Source: Climacium dendroides
Taxonomy: Eukaryota > Streptophyta > Bryopsida > Hypnales > Climaciaceae
DNA: 64,000 nt
NCBI GenBank assembly: GCA_950106755.1
Contig: OX467086.1
Location: 18,370,001 to 18,434,000, forward strand
Direction of reading: 5' to 3'
Shown: piece by piece, positions 1-12,824 of the stretch
Position numbering within the stretch: the stretch's first letter is position 1
How the letters are laid out: every line of letters begins with the position of its first letter
Made by a program: the position numbers and the translations under genes
The notes under the pieces: generated by a model
The model's input: the letters and a program-made list of their open reading frames with translations, nothing else
Databases searched by the model: none
What the model was told of the DNA's origin: nothing

Positions 1-814
1 CCTATGCTCCTTATAAATTGGTGGCCACAATGCCTTCTTTATTCATTATAAATTAGGAATTGCTATTCTTTTAAATGCACATGGATTCCAAATTAAATTG
101 GCCCTATTTTTTTATTGAGTTCACTCGTATTAAAAAATCAATGGGCTTCTTGTGGACATATAGATACTAGTATATTTTTTTACACCCAATGAATAATCCA
201 ATTGATAGCAGTAAGCAATCACAGCATTAGGTTAGCAGTAGAGTAGCCTATATCATGTCCCCAAAACCACGCATATGCAAAGCCATCCATACCCCACATA
301 CACTTCGAGCAATTTCAAGAACAACACACACGGTTATTTGGCCTCTCCTACGGGCAATTGAAAATTCCCAGTCAGAATTTGAGCATACTACCTTAACTAA
401 TACTACCTTTGTCCTACTAAAAACCTCCAAATATCTTCCCCACTAGGGATTAGCTATATTTTTAGTTTTTGTATCACTGATACATACATTCAAGAACTAA
501 TAATCCATCCCCTAAATCTATGCAAAATCTCCAACTTAGGTATTATCATTCAAGCACCCAAATTCTATGTGGAAAATATCATATTTGTCCATCATTCACA
601 AATGCTATTAGCTTGTCATTCCTGATGATTTAAAGGTTGGTGGCAACAATGGGATTGTAGAAATATATGCTCCCAACCTAAATACTGCAACAATGAAATA
701 TGATTCACTTCATGAACAAATTTGCATAGCATCCAAGTGGTCACCAAATCCATCATCAATACAATTGTTTGAAGAAGCAATAAGTACAAAGTGCTTCATA
801 ATTATGGATAAGAA

Positions 815-926
815 CAAGCTCATACAAGCAAGAGGAATGCTCCTTGATTGCTTACCACTTACTCTCATTCAATTGAATAAGTGGTAAGCAATCAGGGAGC
901 ATTCTTCTTGTCCATATGAGCTCAAG
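815..926. repeat. Long imperfect hairpin, pre-miRNA or MITE-like
   Basis: Arms 829-861 and 878-910 pair over 33 bases with only two G-T wobbles around a 16-base loop. Pairing resumes after a small bulge (817-824 with 915-922), which extends the foldback to about 110 bases. The size, near-perfect stem and short loop fit a plant microRNA precursor or a very young foldback element. No known microRNA sequence is recognised. Confidence 0.7.
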
Positions 927-1052
927 ATCATTCAATACAACCATTGCTTACTCAACGGCCAAAATCAATAAATGGAGCTTTTTAGTGGAACACAAATTGT
1001 GCTTGATTTCGAGGGTTTTAGTGAGACAAGGGAGTAATCATTTTAATAATTA

Positions 1053-2632
1053 CTAGTGTACTATGTACCATTGCTATAGTCAAGATAGAAATAAAAATAA
1101 TTTTCTAATTTTCTAATTCCTAAAAACTTTAAAAATCAATAACTTTCACACCATGAGTCAGAACACCTTGAATTGAAACACTACGAAACAAAGCCGGTGC
1201 ACCCTCTTCACCAAGAGCTTTTCAATAGTGCCAAGAAAGCAACCAAGGGACATACAGTCTAGAAGATCTCAATGTAACAAATAAACAAACAAAACAAATA
1301 AACAACCTATCTTAATGGATGGATTAGTGTGCCTTGTTCCATTATTACATTGAAAATAAAAGTAAAAGTAATATTCAATTTTTTTTAATTCATAAAAGCT
1401 TTGAATTCCATTAGATGTTTATTTAAGGCCTAAAGAAAATTGCAAGTTCCTAAACTGTGAAAAACTTGGAAACTTTGCTCCATTAGCAATCTAACATAGT
1501 CAAGAGATTGTCATGTCAAATAATTTAATTTAATTTAATTTAGTTATTTTTAAAAATTATTATGTTAATTTTTATTTATTTATAATAATTTAATATTTTG
1601 ACAACAATGTTCTAGTTCACATTAGAGGAAATAGCCTTGAAATGGTCCCATGGCCTCAAAAAACATTTAATGAATAACTTTCATACCATATACGCAAACA
1701 CCACAAAAGAAAGCTTGTGTATCCTTCTTCACTGAGGACTTTCCATTAGTACCAACAATGTGATTGGGGGACGCATAGTTTAGAAGATCTCAACATAACA
1801 AACAAAACAAATAGCCTAACTTAAGGTATGGATATAATTAACATATAGAGCGGACATATAAGGTAGTCTATAAAGAACTATAATTTGCAATAAATATTTC
1901 TAAAAATAGATGCAAGAATTTTTGGAAAATCATTTTAAGATAAACCTTTTTTATAGGAAAAAACGAATCTTGTAAAATATTTCTATTAATATATTGACAG
2001 AAAATGTTGACTTTGACCATTGGATACTATAATTGACACTAATAGTAACTAAACATATTTATCATTATTTAGCTTAATGTATTTTTGTTGACCCTTGGTA
2101 GCAAGTTAATTAAGATTCTTTAGTATGCCTTATTTGGACATTCTAAAAATAAATTCATAAAATTATAATGTTAAGTTCAAAATCATTTTTTTCTATTAAC
2201 AACTATGTAAAGATAAATTTTTCAAAATTAGATGACACAAGTAAATTCAATTTATATACCCCACCTCACACCATTTGGAACTTACATGAATTTACATTGC
2301 ACACTAATATGCACATTTAGATGCAATATTTTAGATAAATAAATAATGTGATTACTCAATTTTACTACTATCTTAAATAGCACTAGTATGCCTTATGCCA
2401 TTGCCACAACCAAATTAAAAATAAAAATAAATTTCTAATTTTTAAATTTACGAAAACTTTGAAATTCAATAACTTTTACAATATAAGTCCAAACACCCAA
2501 AACAAAGCCCATGCACCCCTCCTCACATAGCACTTTCCAACAATATGAAGAACGTGCCCCAAATATGCATGGTTTTGGAAATCTCATCATAACAAACAAA
2601 ACAAAATAAACAACCTAATTTAATGTATGGAT
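1053..2632. repeat. Three diverged copies of one repeat
   Basis: Copies lie at about 1053-1325, 1325-1833 and 2383-2632. Each starts with a TAGTRTRCC-like motif followed by a purine-rich tract. Each then has a TCAATAACTTTYAC-like segment, a 'gcaccc/tcct tcttcac' block and a GATCTCAACATAACAAACAAAACAAAT-like segment. The middle copy has an extra internal stretch (about 1430-1665), which also occurs at 37.19-37.47 kb. Confidence 0.65.
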
Positions 2633-4342
2633 GATTGCCATACAACTTTCATCTAAATTCATCCAAGTTTCCAATTTAAAACACTTCAAGGATTAATTGA
2701 TCTTAAAAAGACAAGGCCCCCTATGACTAAAGTAGTCACCAAAATACTCTAATTATTGAAGCAATAGGTGCATTCTTTGTTTCTACGATCAATAGTTGGT
2801 CATTCATCATACCTTTTATGTCCACAACATCCTAATAAGGTTTAAATTTGTAAATTCTATACTTAAAAGAACATAGGAAATATTGTGCTGCAATATTACA
2901 ATAAGGCAAAACTTTCTTTCAAGTGCAAGACATTAACTCTTCGACATGCAAAAGGCTCCCTTCAATAAAAATTTAAAAAAATTAAAGTCAAAATATTTTA
3001 CAATTGTTAAACACTGAAAATTTGACAACAAATAAAGTGGAGAAGATACAATAACATCATATGGTCAAAGAACATATTAGACAAATATATACAACTCTAA
3101 CACCAATTTAAAGAGTTATTGAAAAAATTACTAAGTACTAATAGTCATACTATGTGATAATTAAATTTATAAATGAAATTGACATCAAAATTTATGTAAG
3201 GGTTCAAATTGCTTCAATATTTCACCCACTTAATATATCTACCAATCCTACATATAAGGCAAGTAGATAGGATTAGACTTTAGTGTTACTTACAATATTC
3301 TTAGCTTGATTTCAATATCCAATCACTTTCATTTATCACTTGACCAAGAGTATGTATCACTTTGCATACAAATTTATAGTTCTAAAAGTTGCATCTCATT
3401 CAACTTGACTAAGGTGGAAATGTCCAAAACCATCCCTACATCCATTCATGTACAACCAACCCTATTTTGGGGGGCACTATGGGGTTGGATTGCACCATTA
3501 CAAAGTAAATCTCTACTTTTCACCAAATAAAAGTAATCTTTTTTGCCATAAATTTTTCATTTCTATTAAAAATGTAGACAAAGTTGCAAAATTTTAATGA
3601 AAAAGTGCATGCATATAATTGAAAAGTATTTTTGGATCCCAAAGATGCATGAATGTAGAATACAATGCTTCACCAAATTTTAAGTGATCACCATCTTGGC
3701 ACTTTCTCAAAAAGTAAAAAAAAGCCTTGCACACAACAAATTTCCTTTAAACTATCCCTAGACTTCTATTAAAGTGTCCATTAAACTCTCCCCTTAATTA
3801 CAATTAGTTGACTATTGATTTTTTGAGATTTTGGTGCAATTAGTTGACTGACTGCTGATTTTTTGAGATTTTGGTTCTAGATCAAGCTACGTGACAATTC
3901 CAGTGGAGTGGCCCAAGGAGCTTTACTTTGAAAATTCATAGAAATGACATGTCATATCCAAAAATTCTATTTTTTTTTTTAAATTCATGATTTTCAATTG
4001 CAAAGATTACAAAAATATTTTTTTCTAGACCTCCAACTATACTGAATTGCTTATATTGACGGTTTTAGGTGTTTCCACCATAACTCGAGCATGATTGCAT
4101 GTTCTGATGTTTAAGTGGAGGGCCACAATCCAATACAATTAATGACACTACAAATTGACAAAGCGCACATTCCTGAGGACAAAGCTTCTTTTTTCATTAC
4201 GTTGGCTGGTGGTATCAGCCATCACTGTGACTCTTCGTGAAAAAATGCTTTCTAAAGGTCAAAATTTCCAACTCAATCTACACTCACCTTACACAAGTAC
4301 AGATTGTCATACCTACGACGAGATCGACAATTCCCAATCTGT

Positions 4343-6676
4343 TCATTCGACCCTACCCACGGAACAAATCTCCTTCGCTGGAGGTCCGTCCCAAACTTCC
4401 CATTCCTTCTGAAACTCTTCCATATCCCGAACACACTCTGCAATGGACCTTGTGGTAACATTCTTAGCAGCTCCAGGAAGCTGTTCCCCGGATTCTCTCT
4501 CATAAATTTGAGGCCACTGAGTCTCCCAGTCACCACGTGCATCACATAGCTCAGCACCTTCAATGGACCCCGGCCATCCCCAACCTTTCCCAAGCTTAGA
4601 TAAAATAGCTTGCGCTCCTTCTCCAGTGGACTTGGGCGTGCAAGGTCGGCACTTCGCTCCATTCAAAGCGCCCTTGGTCGACACCGCCATGACAGGCACA
4701 CCATAATAGGCGGGAGGCCAGGCGTATTTCCTGTAGGTGAGGATGCAGAAGGGGAATCTGCTTACGTGGTAGGCTACTTTGGAATACTGCAACTGCGCTT
4801 TAAACGCCGTCTCGGAGTTCAAGTTCCGACCACCGTGCTGGTGCAGAAAGGGAAGTAAACTCAACCTGACATGTTTTTTCCACTAATATTAGCAAAATGA
4901 CCGGAAGGGAAAACTTCATCACAGCAGCTTTCGGGGGCAATTAGCCGGATGTGCAGTAGTTATACAAATAAATGTCAAAATGAGCCGAAAATGTAGCACA
5001 ATAATCTGGAATAAACTGCTATCAAATCTAAAAAAGTGAAAAATCCAGAATATTCTACCGAAAACAGCTATCAAATGTTATGAACTGTGGTAATTTTGCT
5101 TATTTTGAAAGGCATAACATCATCACTGACCTGGATAATGCAACCTTGGAAGTCGCGATGTTTCCGATCCCTAGCCTGTCATTGAGACCACCATAATGGG
5201 ATCCGTCCGGAATGTAATAGACGGAAGAATTTAAATCTTGCAGGGGTGGCAGTGGCCCGCTCCAGTATCCATCCACCCTGGTGCGCACAATCCAATCGTA
5301 GCTGAAGTTGTGCTCCTTTTCATGTTGGTGGATCATTCCCAGGCATCCTTCCACCAAATTGAAGTACTGCAGAAGGCCCTGCTCCACCATGCAAACACAT
5401 TCCAACAACAATCCTCAAATTATTCTACGAATTTGAAAAAACTCTTCAGTAGTACAAAGATTAACCTTTTCAGAACCATGCATCCACTTGTGATAGTCAA
5501 ACCTTGAAACTGAGTTTCCTTCCCATCAGACCCAAGTGAAAAAGAAAAAGTTTATCAAGTCTAACGTGTGTTCCCCTTTCAGATCCTAAAAATTCGAAAT
5601 ACCGAACAATTCATTGCTTTAAAAGCTCTGCAGGTCAAGGGTCAAACTACACTGTATAGCATTGTCCAGTCATAAAATTCCCAAATTTGAATCTAAAATT
5701 TGCATGAAAAATAAATCATACAATTTTACAAAAGTCATTTGTTATCCAAAAAAAGTTGAAAGTTTCAGGACTAGCAGAAAATATACAGTCCTAAGCAGGG
5801 AAAACATTAGAAATATATTCTAATAAATCTTCATGGTCAAATTGTCAAAGAAAGTGTAGTTTGACTCTTCTGGGATTGGGCGTTGAAGGGTATATTGCCG
5901 AGAACCTAATTGCATCGTGTACATAAAAAATTCTTCACAACAGATTGAAAACAGTCCAACAAAACACTATTCTAGGGTTTAGAGAAACCTCGACAGTAAC
6001 AGAGCAGAGACGGAACACCGACGACCTAATTGCATCGTGAACATGAAAAAAAACCTAGAAAACCCGAAACAAACCTGGATTCCATTCGGAGAATTCGCCC
6101 CCGTGAGCACTTCTCGCTGCACTCCGCTTTCCGGCAGTTTTTGCGGAACAAAAACCCGAGCATGGGCGAGCCCGGAGGCTCCACTCAGGAGCGTGAACTT
6201 ATGGGAGTCTTTATCAAGAGGTGAGTTAAGGAACACATCCGTGTTGTTGTAGGATTTCAAAACAAACTTCTTCAAAGTCCTCCCCGTCAACTCAAAAGCC
6301 CGCGCCGCGCCAACGAGACACACTGCCACGCGTGGCGAGGACGGTGTCGAGACCGGTTTATCGAAAATTGGAATCTGAAAGACGCAATGACACGATTAGG
6401 GCAACGATCAAGCCCCAAGGCTCCAATTCAATCGCTCAAACGAACACAGTAACCGACATTAGAATTTTGACTGAATTTTTTTGAAACAATATGAATTACC
6501 TGTGATTCATTAGAAGGCGCCGGACCAGGTGAGGGAGCAGTAGCCAGCGGATACCAGGACCGCAACCGCATGAACGTTTCGTCCGCCGGAAATTGATAGC
6601 CTACGAAGGCAATAACACTAATGAGCAACGCCAGAGTCGCAATCCGTCCCCCTCGGGTGACAAACGCAGACATCAT
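4343..6676 (-). CDS. Single-pass membrane protein, At4g12700-like (DUF7796-type)
   Basis: Four exons, 6676-6500, 6374-6075, 5378-5131 and 4865-4343, join through GT-AG introns to a 415-aa frame that closes exactly. The start is the ATG pair at 6676. Residues 10-28 form one hydrophobic segment, so a type II membrane protein of the endomembrane system is likely. Recognisable family blocks follow in order: [95 protein letters not shown] and [10 protein letters not shown]. They match my memory of the plant family of Arabidopsis At4g12700/At2g04280. The function is uncharacterised; a glycosyltransferase-like fold is only a guess. The family identity is knowledge-based, while the splice model is seen in the sequence. 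Confidence 0.85.
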
Positions 6677-7130
6677 ATCTCGCCAATCGATGCGGCCGAG
6701 GCCGCAACTCCATCGGAGGCACCAAAAGCAGCTGCAGCGCTACAACATGGAATTGTGAAACGAGGCTACCAAAAATGAAACTGCGAATGACTCTATTCGG
6801 TTCATCACGAGCTGCAAACCGAAAGGAAACTCGATCTCAGATGCAGCGAAAGGCTGCGAAGAAGAAGTTCAGCAGAAGTCGTTTCTCGGGGATCTCGCAA
6901 AAACAAGCTTTGATGACATACGTTACGGAGGCTTGAAGAGACAGAAGACAACTGACAAAAGCCTTGGGTTCTGCCTGGGACTGGGGTGAGCTGATCGTAA
7001 AGTAAAGGTTCACGGCGATAAAGTAAACGTTGGGTGGAATCGTTCAGTGTTTCGTTGGAATCGGCGACGATGATGGACGACGTCGAGGACTTCGACGAAG
7101 GCGAGACGTTCGTTCGGTGTGCTTCCAATA
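6677..7130 (-). promoter_or_regulatory. Probable 5' leader of the DUF7796-type gene
   Basis: This is GC-richer than the flanks and open in the gene's frame for 21 codons above the chosen ATG (6739-6677) without another Met. A GTATGT donor (6921-6920) and a TGTAG acceptor (6741-6740) could define a 182-bp leader intron. The open frame further up (7128-6805) begins only with TTG right after a stop, so I treat it as untranslated leader. An out-of-frame ATG overlaps the main start. Confidence 0.4.
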
Positions 7131-7848
7131 ATGCAGCTCAGCTTAACTCTTGGTTGGGTTTGGAACTAACCGTGATTAGAGTTTGTACATTGATGATGTA
7201 CGCCGTGTAAGATCATGCGTAATTTGGGTCACAAAAATATACTTTAGTAAACTTGCTAATCACCGCACGAACAAAATTCAAATCCTTCTCCACATAATTA
7301 TATAGAAGATTTGCATGTTTTGAAATTTGGCGTGATTATTAAATGTTCCACCGCAACTCCGATTGCAAGTTTCACTACTAGTGCAAAACTTACAATAGAA
7401 TCAAAGCCAAGATACGACTGCGAAGGAGCAAATGTTTCTCCGAAGACTAGCAAGTGAATATTGCTTCTACGATCGAGTGATAGCTCAGCTGTGAAGCTCT
7501 AATTAAATGTCATGTTAAGAATCACTTTAAAAAAACAAAATGCAAAAAGATTTTTTCCTACAAATTTTATTGCAATTGAAAAGCAATGCACTTGCAATCT
7601 AATAAAAAAATTCTTGCAACCCTTCACTACATAGTGTATGGTCATTGGATGGTGATGCAAAATTTTGCTCCCATCACAATTGAATTGGTAGTTGAATTGT
7701 GTTACTATTGTGTGATAATTGGCAATGGTTGTTGTGTGGTTCTTGGATGTATATAGTGAATGGCTAGATTACTCTATATGCAAAATGTATTGCTATTCTT
7801 GTCACAATTTGGCAAAAAAAAATTGAAAGAAATTTGAAATACAAATAG

Positions 7849-8021
7849 AAACTCTCTTAGTACATCCTCTTTTGGTGCATAATATGCAATAAGAGAGTTT
7901 GTAGAGAATAGGTAGGCCTAAGTGTGATTCAAGATGGAAAGTTTGTAAACAATAGATGGCTTCTCTAAATGCATAAACCTCTCTTAGTGCATAGTCTTGG
8001 CACCATGCATTAAGAGAGGTT
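7849..8021. repeat. Two related short hairpins
   Basis: The first hairpin pairs 7849-7859 with 7890-7900 (11 bp, perfect). The second pairs 7976-7992 with 8005-8021 (17 bp, one mismatch). Both arms share the core CTCTCTTA/TAAGAGAG, so the two hairpins look like copies of one foldback or the nested ends of one element. Confidence 0.6.
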
Positions 8022-9077
8022 CTACCTATATTGAACAAAACTTTGAATCATTTTGCATATTAGTAATTTTTGTCAAGTTTTATCATAAATTTAAATGCTA
8101 AATAAGGCAATGTAAATAACCTCACATAATAGTAAGATCATTTTTAAGTCACTAGTCTACTTTTGACAACCATTATTGGAAGAAATTAAATTCAAAAGTT
8201 TATTTCTTTATATTTTTCAACTTCCTTGACCATTGTTGAATAGGGTATCACCTTTGAAATAGTTGAAAATGCATCTTTGGCAAAGGAACCATGTTAAAAT
8301 TTCTAAAGAGACACGAAATATCAAAATAACTTAATTGACAAATTAATTTAAACATGTCTTTGAGCAGCTCAACAACCCACTAAACTAAGCAAAAAGACTG
8401 AAAAGCATTTGGATCCTTAAATGGTGGTATGGAGACGTATCTAATAGAGAGTGTAATTTGGTCCTTTCAAATTTAAGCTTGGATGAAGATGTATTTTGAA
8501 GTGTTAATTCAAATAATCCTAGTCCCAAATGAGGATGCATTGAGTTTACAACCCCCAAATCTACAAAATTTATTGAAATGCCGCAATCCTTGAAGATGCC
8601 ATCCAAGAAGAGGATTGTATTTACTCTTGGAAAGGAGTTTTTTTTATTACCATAGGAAAATCTTATGATTTTAGAAAGGCCTATAATCTATATGGTGCAT
8701 ATAATCATCATTGCTCAAAATGCAATACCTACAATTGGACCAAAAAACGACATTAAAACTTGAATATTGATGATATAAGATGCATAATATCATAACATGA
8801 GAGCCGCTAGGAGTCCCTTGTATTAATTTTTGATACACCTACAAGCATTGCATTGATTAATGTCATTGGATTGTTATGGACATTTAAAGACCTTCTAGAT
8901 ATCCTTGATAGTCTTTTAGTGCCACTTGTAGAATCTTCTATAAACTTCTATAGACTTTTCAAAGTTCTTAATATGAGATCTCCAATTACTAATACAAATC
9001 AAATGCGAGACTAGGGACTCTTCAATCTCACCAACACAAGTTTTGGAGCAATCTCCAATTTTATCTTGTCTTCTAAC

Positions 9078-9119
9078 TTCTCTATAATAGATTTAGATAT
9101 CTAAATCTATTATAGAGAA
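9078..9119. repeat. Perfect 42-bp palindrome
   Basis: Each 21-base half is the exact reverse complement of the other, with no spacer. The outer ends read TTCTCTATAATAG and CTATTATAGAGAA, and the centre is AGATATCT. It is not part of a recognised element. Confidence 0.9.
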
Positions 9120-9349
9120 AGAAATATGAGGCTTCAAAGTGGAGGTGTTTGAAATCAAAGGCAATCGAGGAAGATGTATTGGGGAGTTTCAATATTATTG
9201 ATTTTTTGTGATATGGCTATAAAAATTGGAAGGTACTTTTTTAACTTATCTATGACCTTGTATCAAAAAACTACATGGGTATAATGAAAATGGTACCTAT
9301 AAGTTGTATACAAAATACAATTGGGGTATAAAGTTCATGACTTGACAAA

Positions 9350-9704
9350 AGTTAGTAGTGGAGAAATGTCTACTAAAGTTGTACAATATCCTAGATCAGG
9401 ATGAAAAATAATATGCACATATTGAACTAGTTGATCTTAATTTTGATAGAGTTTCAAGATAGTCAGAGTAATTTTCCATCACTTATTTTAAGTTGAAGCT
9501 AGCTATGGCAGTTTCTAGGTTATCTTGAGAAGGGTTAGAATGTCAATAATGGGAAAATGTCCACCAAATGTTAGATTTGAATGAAAATTGATATGTAATA
9601 TTTGAAAAGTTGATATACATTGTAGCAAAGTTTAAGACATTTAGAATGATTGTCCATCATTTGTGTTAAGTCAAAACTAACTATGGCAATTTCTATATTA
9701 CCAT
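9350..9704. repeat. Diverged tandem duplication
   Basis: Segments of about 175 bp at 9350-9524 and 9541-9704 share an order of motifs. These are GAAATGTCTACTAAA-like, ATGAAAATTGATATG-like, GTTTAAGACAT-like, a CCATCA..T TTAAGT word and CTATGGCAATTTCTA-like. Divergence is high, so the event is old. Confidence 0.5.
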
Positions 9705-12462
9705 AGAAATTATAGGATAAAGATTTGAGAGTAGGGAATTTGCAAATAGGTATAAGATTATTTGGGGGATAAAGGATATAAAAAGATTACACAAAAAACA
9801 TTTTTACAATGAAATCTCCATACTGTTTTGGAACTATTTGCACAACATTGCACTAGAAGAAAAACTTTTTTGTTACAACCGGTTAAACAACAATTAAATT
9901 GTGTCCTATATGATTGTCCTGCAATTACAACTACCATTATTAGTACCAAATCTTATCTATACATTTTTTAGTCCTAATGCAATCGTAGAATGAAGTGTAT
10001 GATTACAGAAGTGTATTAAAGTTCAAATCTAGTATTAATGTAAGTTATTCTCTATCTAATATTCATCACAATTGTCAATGTAGATAAGCCTATGCATGTG
10101 GAATCTACCATGTTGATTTGTAGTCACAGAAAGCCTGTTTCAACTAGAAAGCAGCTGCAATTGTAAAATCATTGTTATATTCTAATCAAAATGTTGTAAA
10201 ACTAGTTATATAGAAGTGATTACTTTTTGTAAGACAATTGTAACTACAAGTTGACTGTGAGTTTTTGTTGTTGCATGAGTTGCACTTAAAAGTTGTTGTC
10301 TAATCCTACATGAAGTGTTGTCTTCTATTTCTTAATCCTATGATACCATTAGAAATTCCCACATCACTTGCTAGAACTATGAGCTATAATAATCAAGTGA
10401 GTAATCAAGTATTGAATTTCATTGAGTTGTGTTTCACATCCACATTTAGCCTTGCTTGGCCACTAAGTAAGCTTGAGGAGACACTGGGTTGCATTCTAGA
10501 AGTAGAATTTTGCAATATTGCTTTGGGTGGAAAGGCATTGGGAAGTGCCCTCAAGGATTTGTAGTGTTGCCGAGGCTTTTGTAGTGTCATTAGGATTTTG
10601 TGGGATTCATAATAAATTCAGTTTGATTGTGCACTTGTATTTTTAGTAAGAGAGAAGGCCTTGGATCTAAGCTAATGGTACAAAGACTGGAGAGAAGAGA
10701 CGAAGGATTGGTTCAATGAAGGTTTTGATTTTGTCATACCATTGTGTTGTAGTTGGCATTGCGATTAGCTACAAATTGAATCTTATGTGGAGTGGTGGTT
10801 AGCTACTTGATGGTTAGAAGTTCTATTGTGAACAATTGTGATCTATGAAGTACTATAAGGACAATGATTGTTTACGTGCAATGATCATGTAGATAGTCAA
10901 TGTTGCTTGAAGTAGTAGTTGATATATAAGATATGGACATGTTTTATAATCATTTTTGTTTTTTGTACAAAACCATTCTTATTATTGGTACACCATATTA
11001 TTTGTATTGTCTCTCTATAATCATTCTTCAATATTAAAGTAGTCAAAAGTTAGAGACTCTTTTTAGTCACTTGAAATTATTTAATTTTATGCAACTAGGC
11101 TGCAATTGATAAATGAAAGAAGGCTATAAGTATGTGACTACATTTTATATTATGTTGATTTAAAACAACTACTACTGTGGAATAGTTGTTTTTTGTTTTA
11201 AATGTTGCAATTCAATTGTTATTTATATAGAACAACTAAACATATGGTATATGGGAAGCAAGAAATGAAAGCAACTAAAAGTGACTACAAAATTGTTGAT
11301 TCACATTGGAATAGCTTAAGAAAATTGACAACCATGAATCCAAAATAGACATTAATTAATTTTTTATGCAAAAAAATAGAAGTTTGCCACAAACGACTTT
11401 ATATGAGTCACACTAGTGGCTATCTAGTTGGGCAATACAACTTTTATGAGTTGTTGTAGTGGCAATCTAGTCACATGACAATGCGACTAAATGGTCAACT
11501 TTATATGTCAGTGAATGTTATATCAACAACCATGTAATAGGAATACGTCAACAAAGTTCCAAGTTTCAATTCAACTATTGGATGAAAAACAATTCCATTG
11601 TCCTTTACAACTACATTTCGAAGAACGACTTGTCCACAACAACTATAACCCTTCATTTCTTCTAGTGTTGTAACATTGTCATGTTGCAAATTGGTACTTC
11701 AATCCATATTGAAAATTTCTTCTTGTTTGTAAGTATTTCATTCATTAATTGAAGTGAATCTAGAGTTGACATAAGAAACATACAATTGTTTAAAGCTTAT
11801 TCTAGAGGGTCATACTAAAAGACTTACTCCCGCGACTAATCCATGTATGTTTACAACCAATTTGATCATGGTTCATTCTTCTCCAACTTACTATGCTTTC
11901 AATTAGTGTAGATGACATGATTTTCCGTAAGATTAGATTGTTTTAAGGGGAAATTGATCATGAGGAGGCAAGACAAGTTTGGAAAGGTCTCCCTATGATT
12001 CATTAGGAAGCCTCCTCCATAATCTCCTAGTATTTGTACTTCCAATAAGTCTAATTTTTCTAAAAAACACACACTTATTTATTCAATAGTTATACTACTT
12101 GAATTTTTTTTGGTCAAATTAGCATCAACAAGCATTTGGATGTTGTTCTAGAAGATTGTACAAAACACTCATCTTGTGATGTTTGCAATCAAGTAGCACA
12201 GACATTGTCAATGAGACTATCAACTCCATGGGAAATTTTGTTAAAATGATGATATTCTATATACCCTTTTCCCACTCATTTCTAGGATAAATGTAGATTT
12301 CAGACCACACAATTTAAACTCAAAAGTGCCAAGTTTATGGAACACTGCCATTTTAACAAAACATTGGTTCTTCTTCCATACCAATGTCCTATTTAGAAAT
12401 TTTGAATTGAAACTTCCTGCAGATAAACTGCTTGTTAATATAATTTGACCCTGTATATCAAC

Positions 12463-12824
12463 ATGGCCCTGAAACCGATTGAGGCGGCAAGAAGAGCCGC
12501 AGAGGCTGTTGGCGTGAAGGCCATCATTACCCTTCAGGTTTGGAGAGACCTGTTTCCCATTCCTGATGAACCTGGGTTTCCTTTAGGAGGCCTGTTTACC
12601 GCAGCGCAGACTAAGGATGGAGGTAGTAGATTGTTTTGGGTCACTTCACTTGCCTGCATTGTGTTTTACATTATGATCTGACATGAACATTATTTTCCTG
12701 CAGCTCACTAGCTTACGAAGACAATTGGAAGCTAGCCTCCATGTCTGCACTAACCATGAGTGTGTGTCTGCGTGCAGATTTTCTGTGGAGCTACTTCAAA
12801 CAAGTGAGGGAAGATCGAGACTAG
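12463..12824 (+). CDS. Small two-exon protein of unknown function
   Basis: Exon 1 (12463-12622) and exon 2 (12712-12824) join across an 89-bp GT-AG intron to give 90 aa ending in TAG. The protein begins MALKPIEAARRAAEAVGV. It has a hydrophobic middle (AIITLQVWRDLFPIPDEPGFPLGGLF) and ends with LWSYFKQVREDRD. GC content and codon use stand out from the AT-rich surroundings. A polypyrimidine-plus-CAG acceptor just upstream (about 12419) suggests a leader intron. An alternative acceptor 8 bases earlier would stop after two codons, which is why the TAG acceptor at 12710-12711 was chosen. I do not recognise the family; a small organellar membrane protein is a guess. It converges with the subtilase gene. 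Confidence 0.55.

Larger units (their letters stand above)
1..4342. other. AT-rich intergenic DNA with diverged repeats, no gene seen
   Basis: No open frame here looks coding: all are short, AT-rich and lack conserved motifs or matching splice sites. The block holds a hairpin near 815-926, a three-copy diverged repeat (about 1053-2632) and a local direct duplication at about 3800-3873, in which a GATTTTTTGAGATTTTGGT motif occurs twice about 40 bases apart. The rest looks like decayed transposon sequence. Confidence 0.6.
7140..12440. other. Gene-poor AT-rich DNA with palindromes and repeats
   Basis: No supported coding sequence. It contains twin hairpins at 7849-7900 and 7976-8021, a perfect 42-bp palindrome at 9078-9119 and a diverged tandem duplication at about 9350-9704. 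A long stretch (10.0-11.5 kb) has recurring GCAATTGTAA/TGCAACT-type words but no clear termini. Confidence 0.55.

Noticed and set aside
6805..7128. A 107-codon - strand frame above the DUF7796-type gene
   Set aside because: It starts only at TTG right after a stop, contains no ATG and is Ser-rich in the manner of leader DNA. No splice partner supplies a start.
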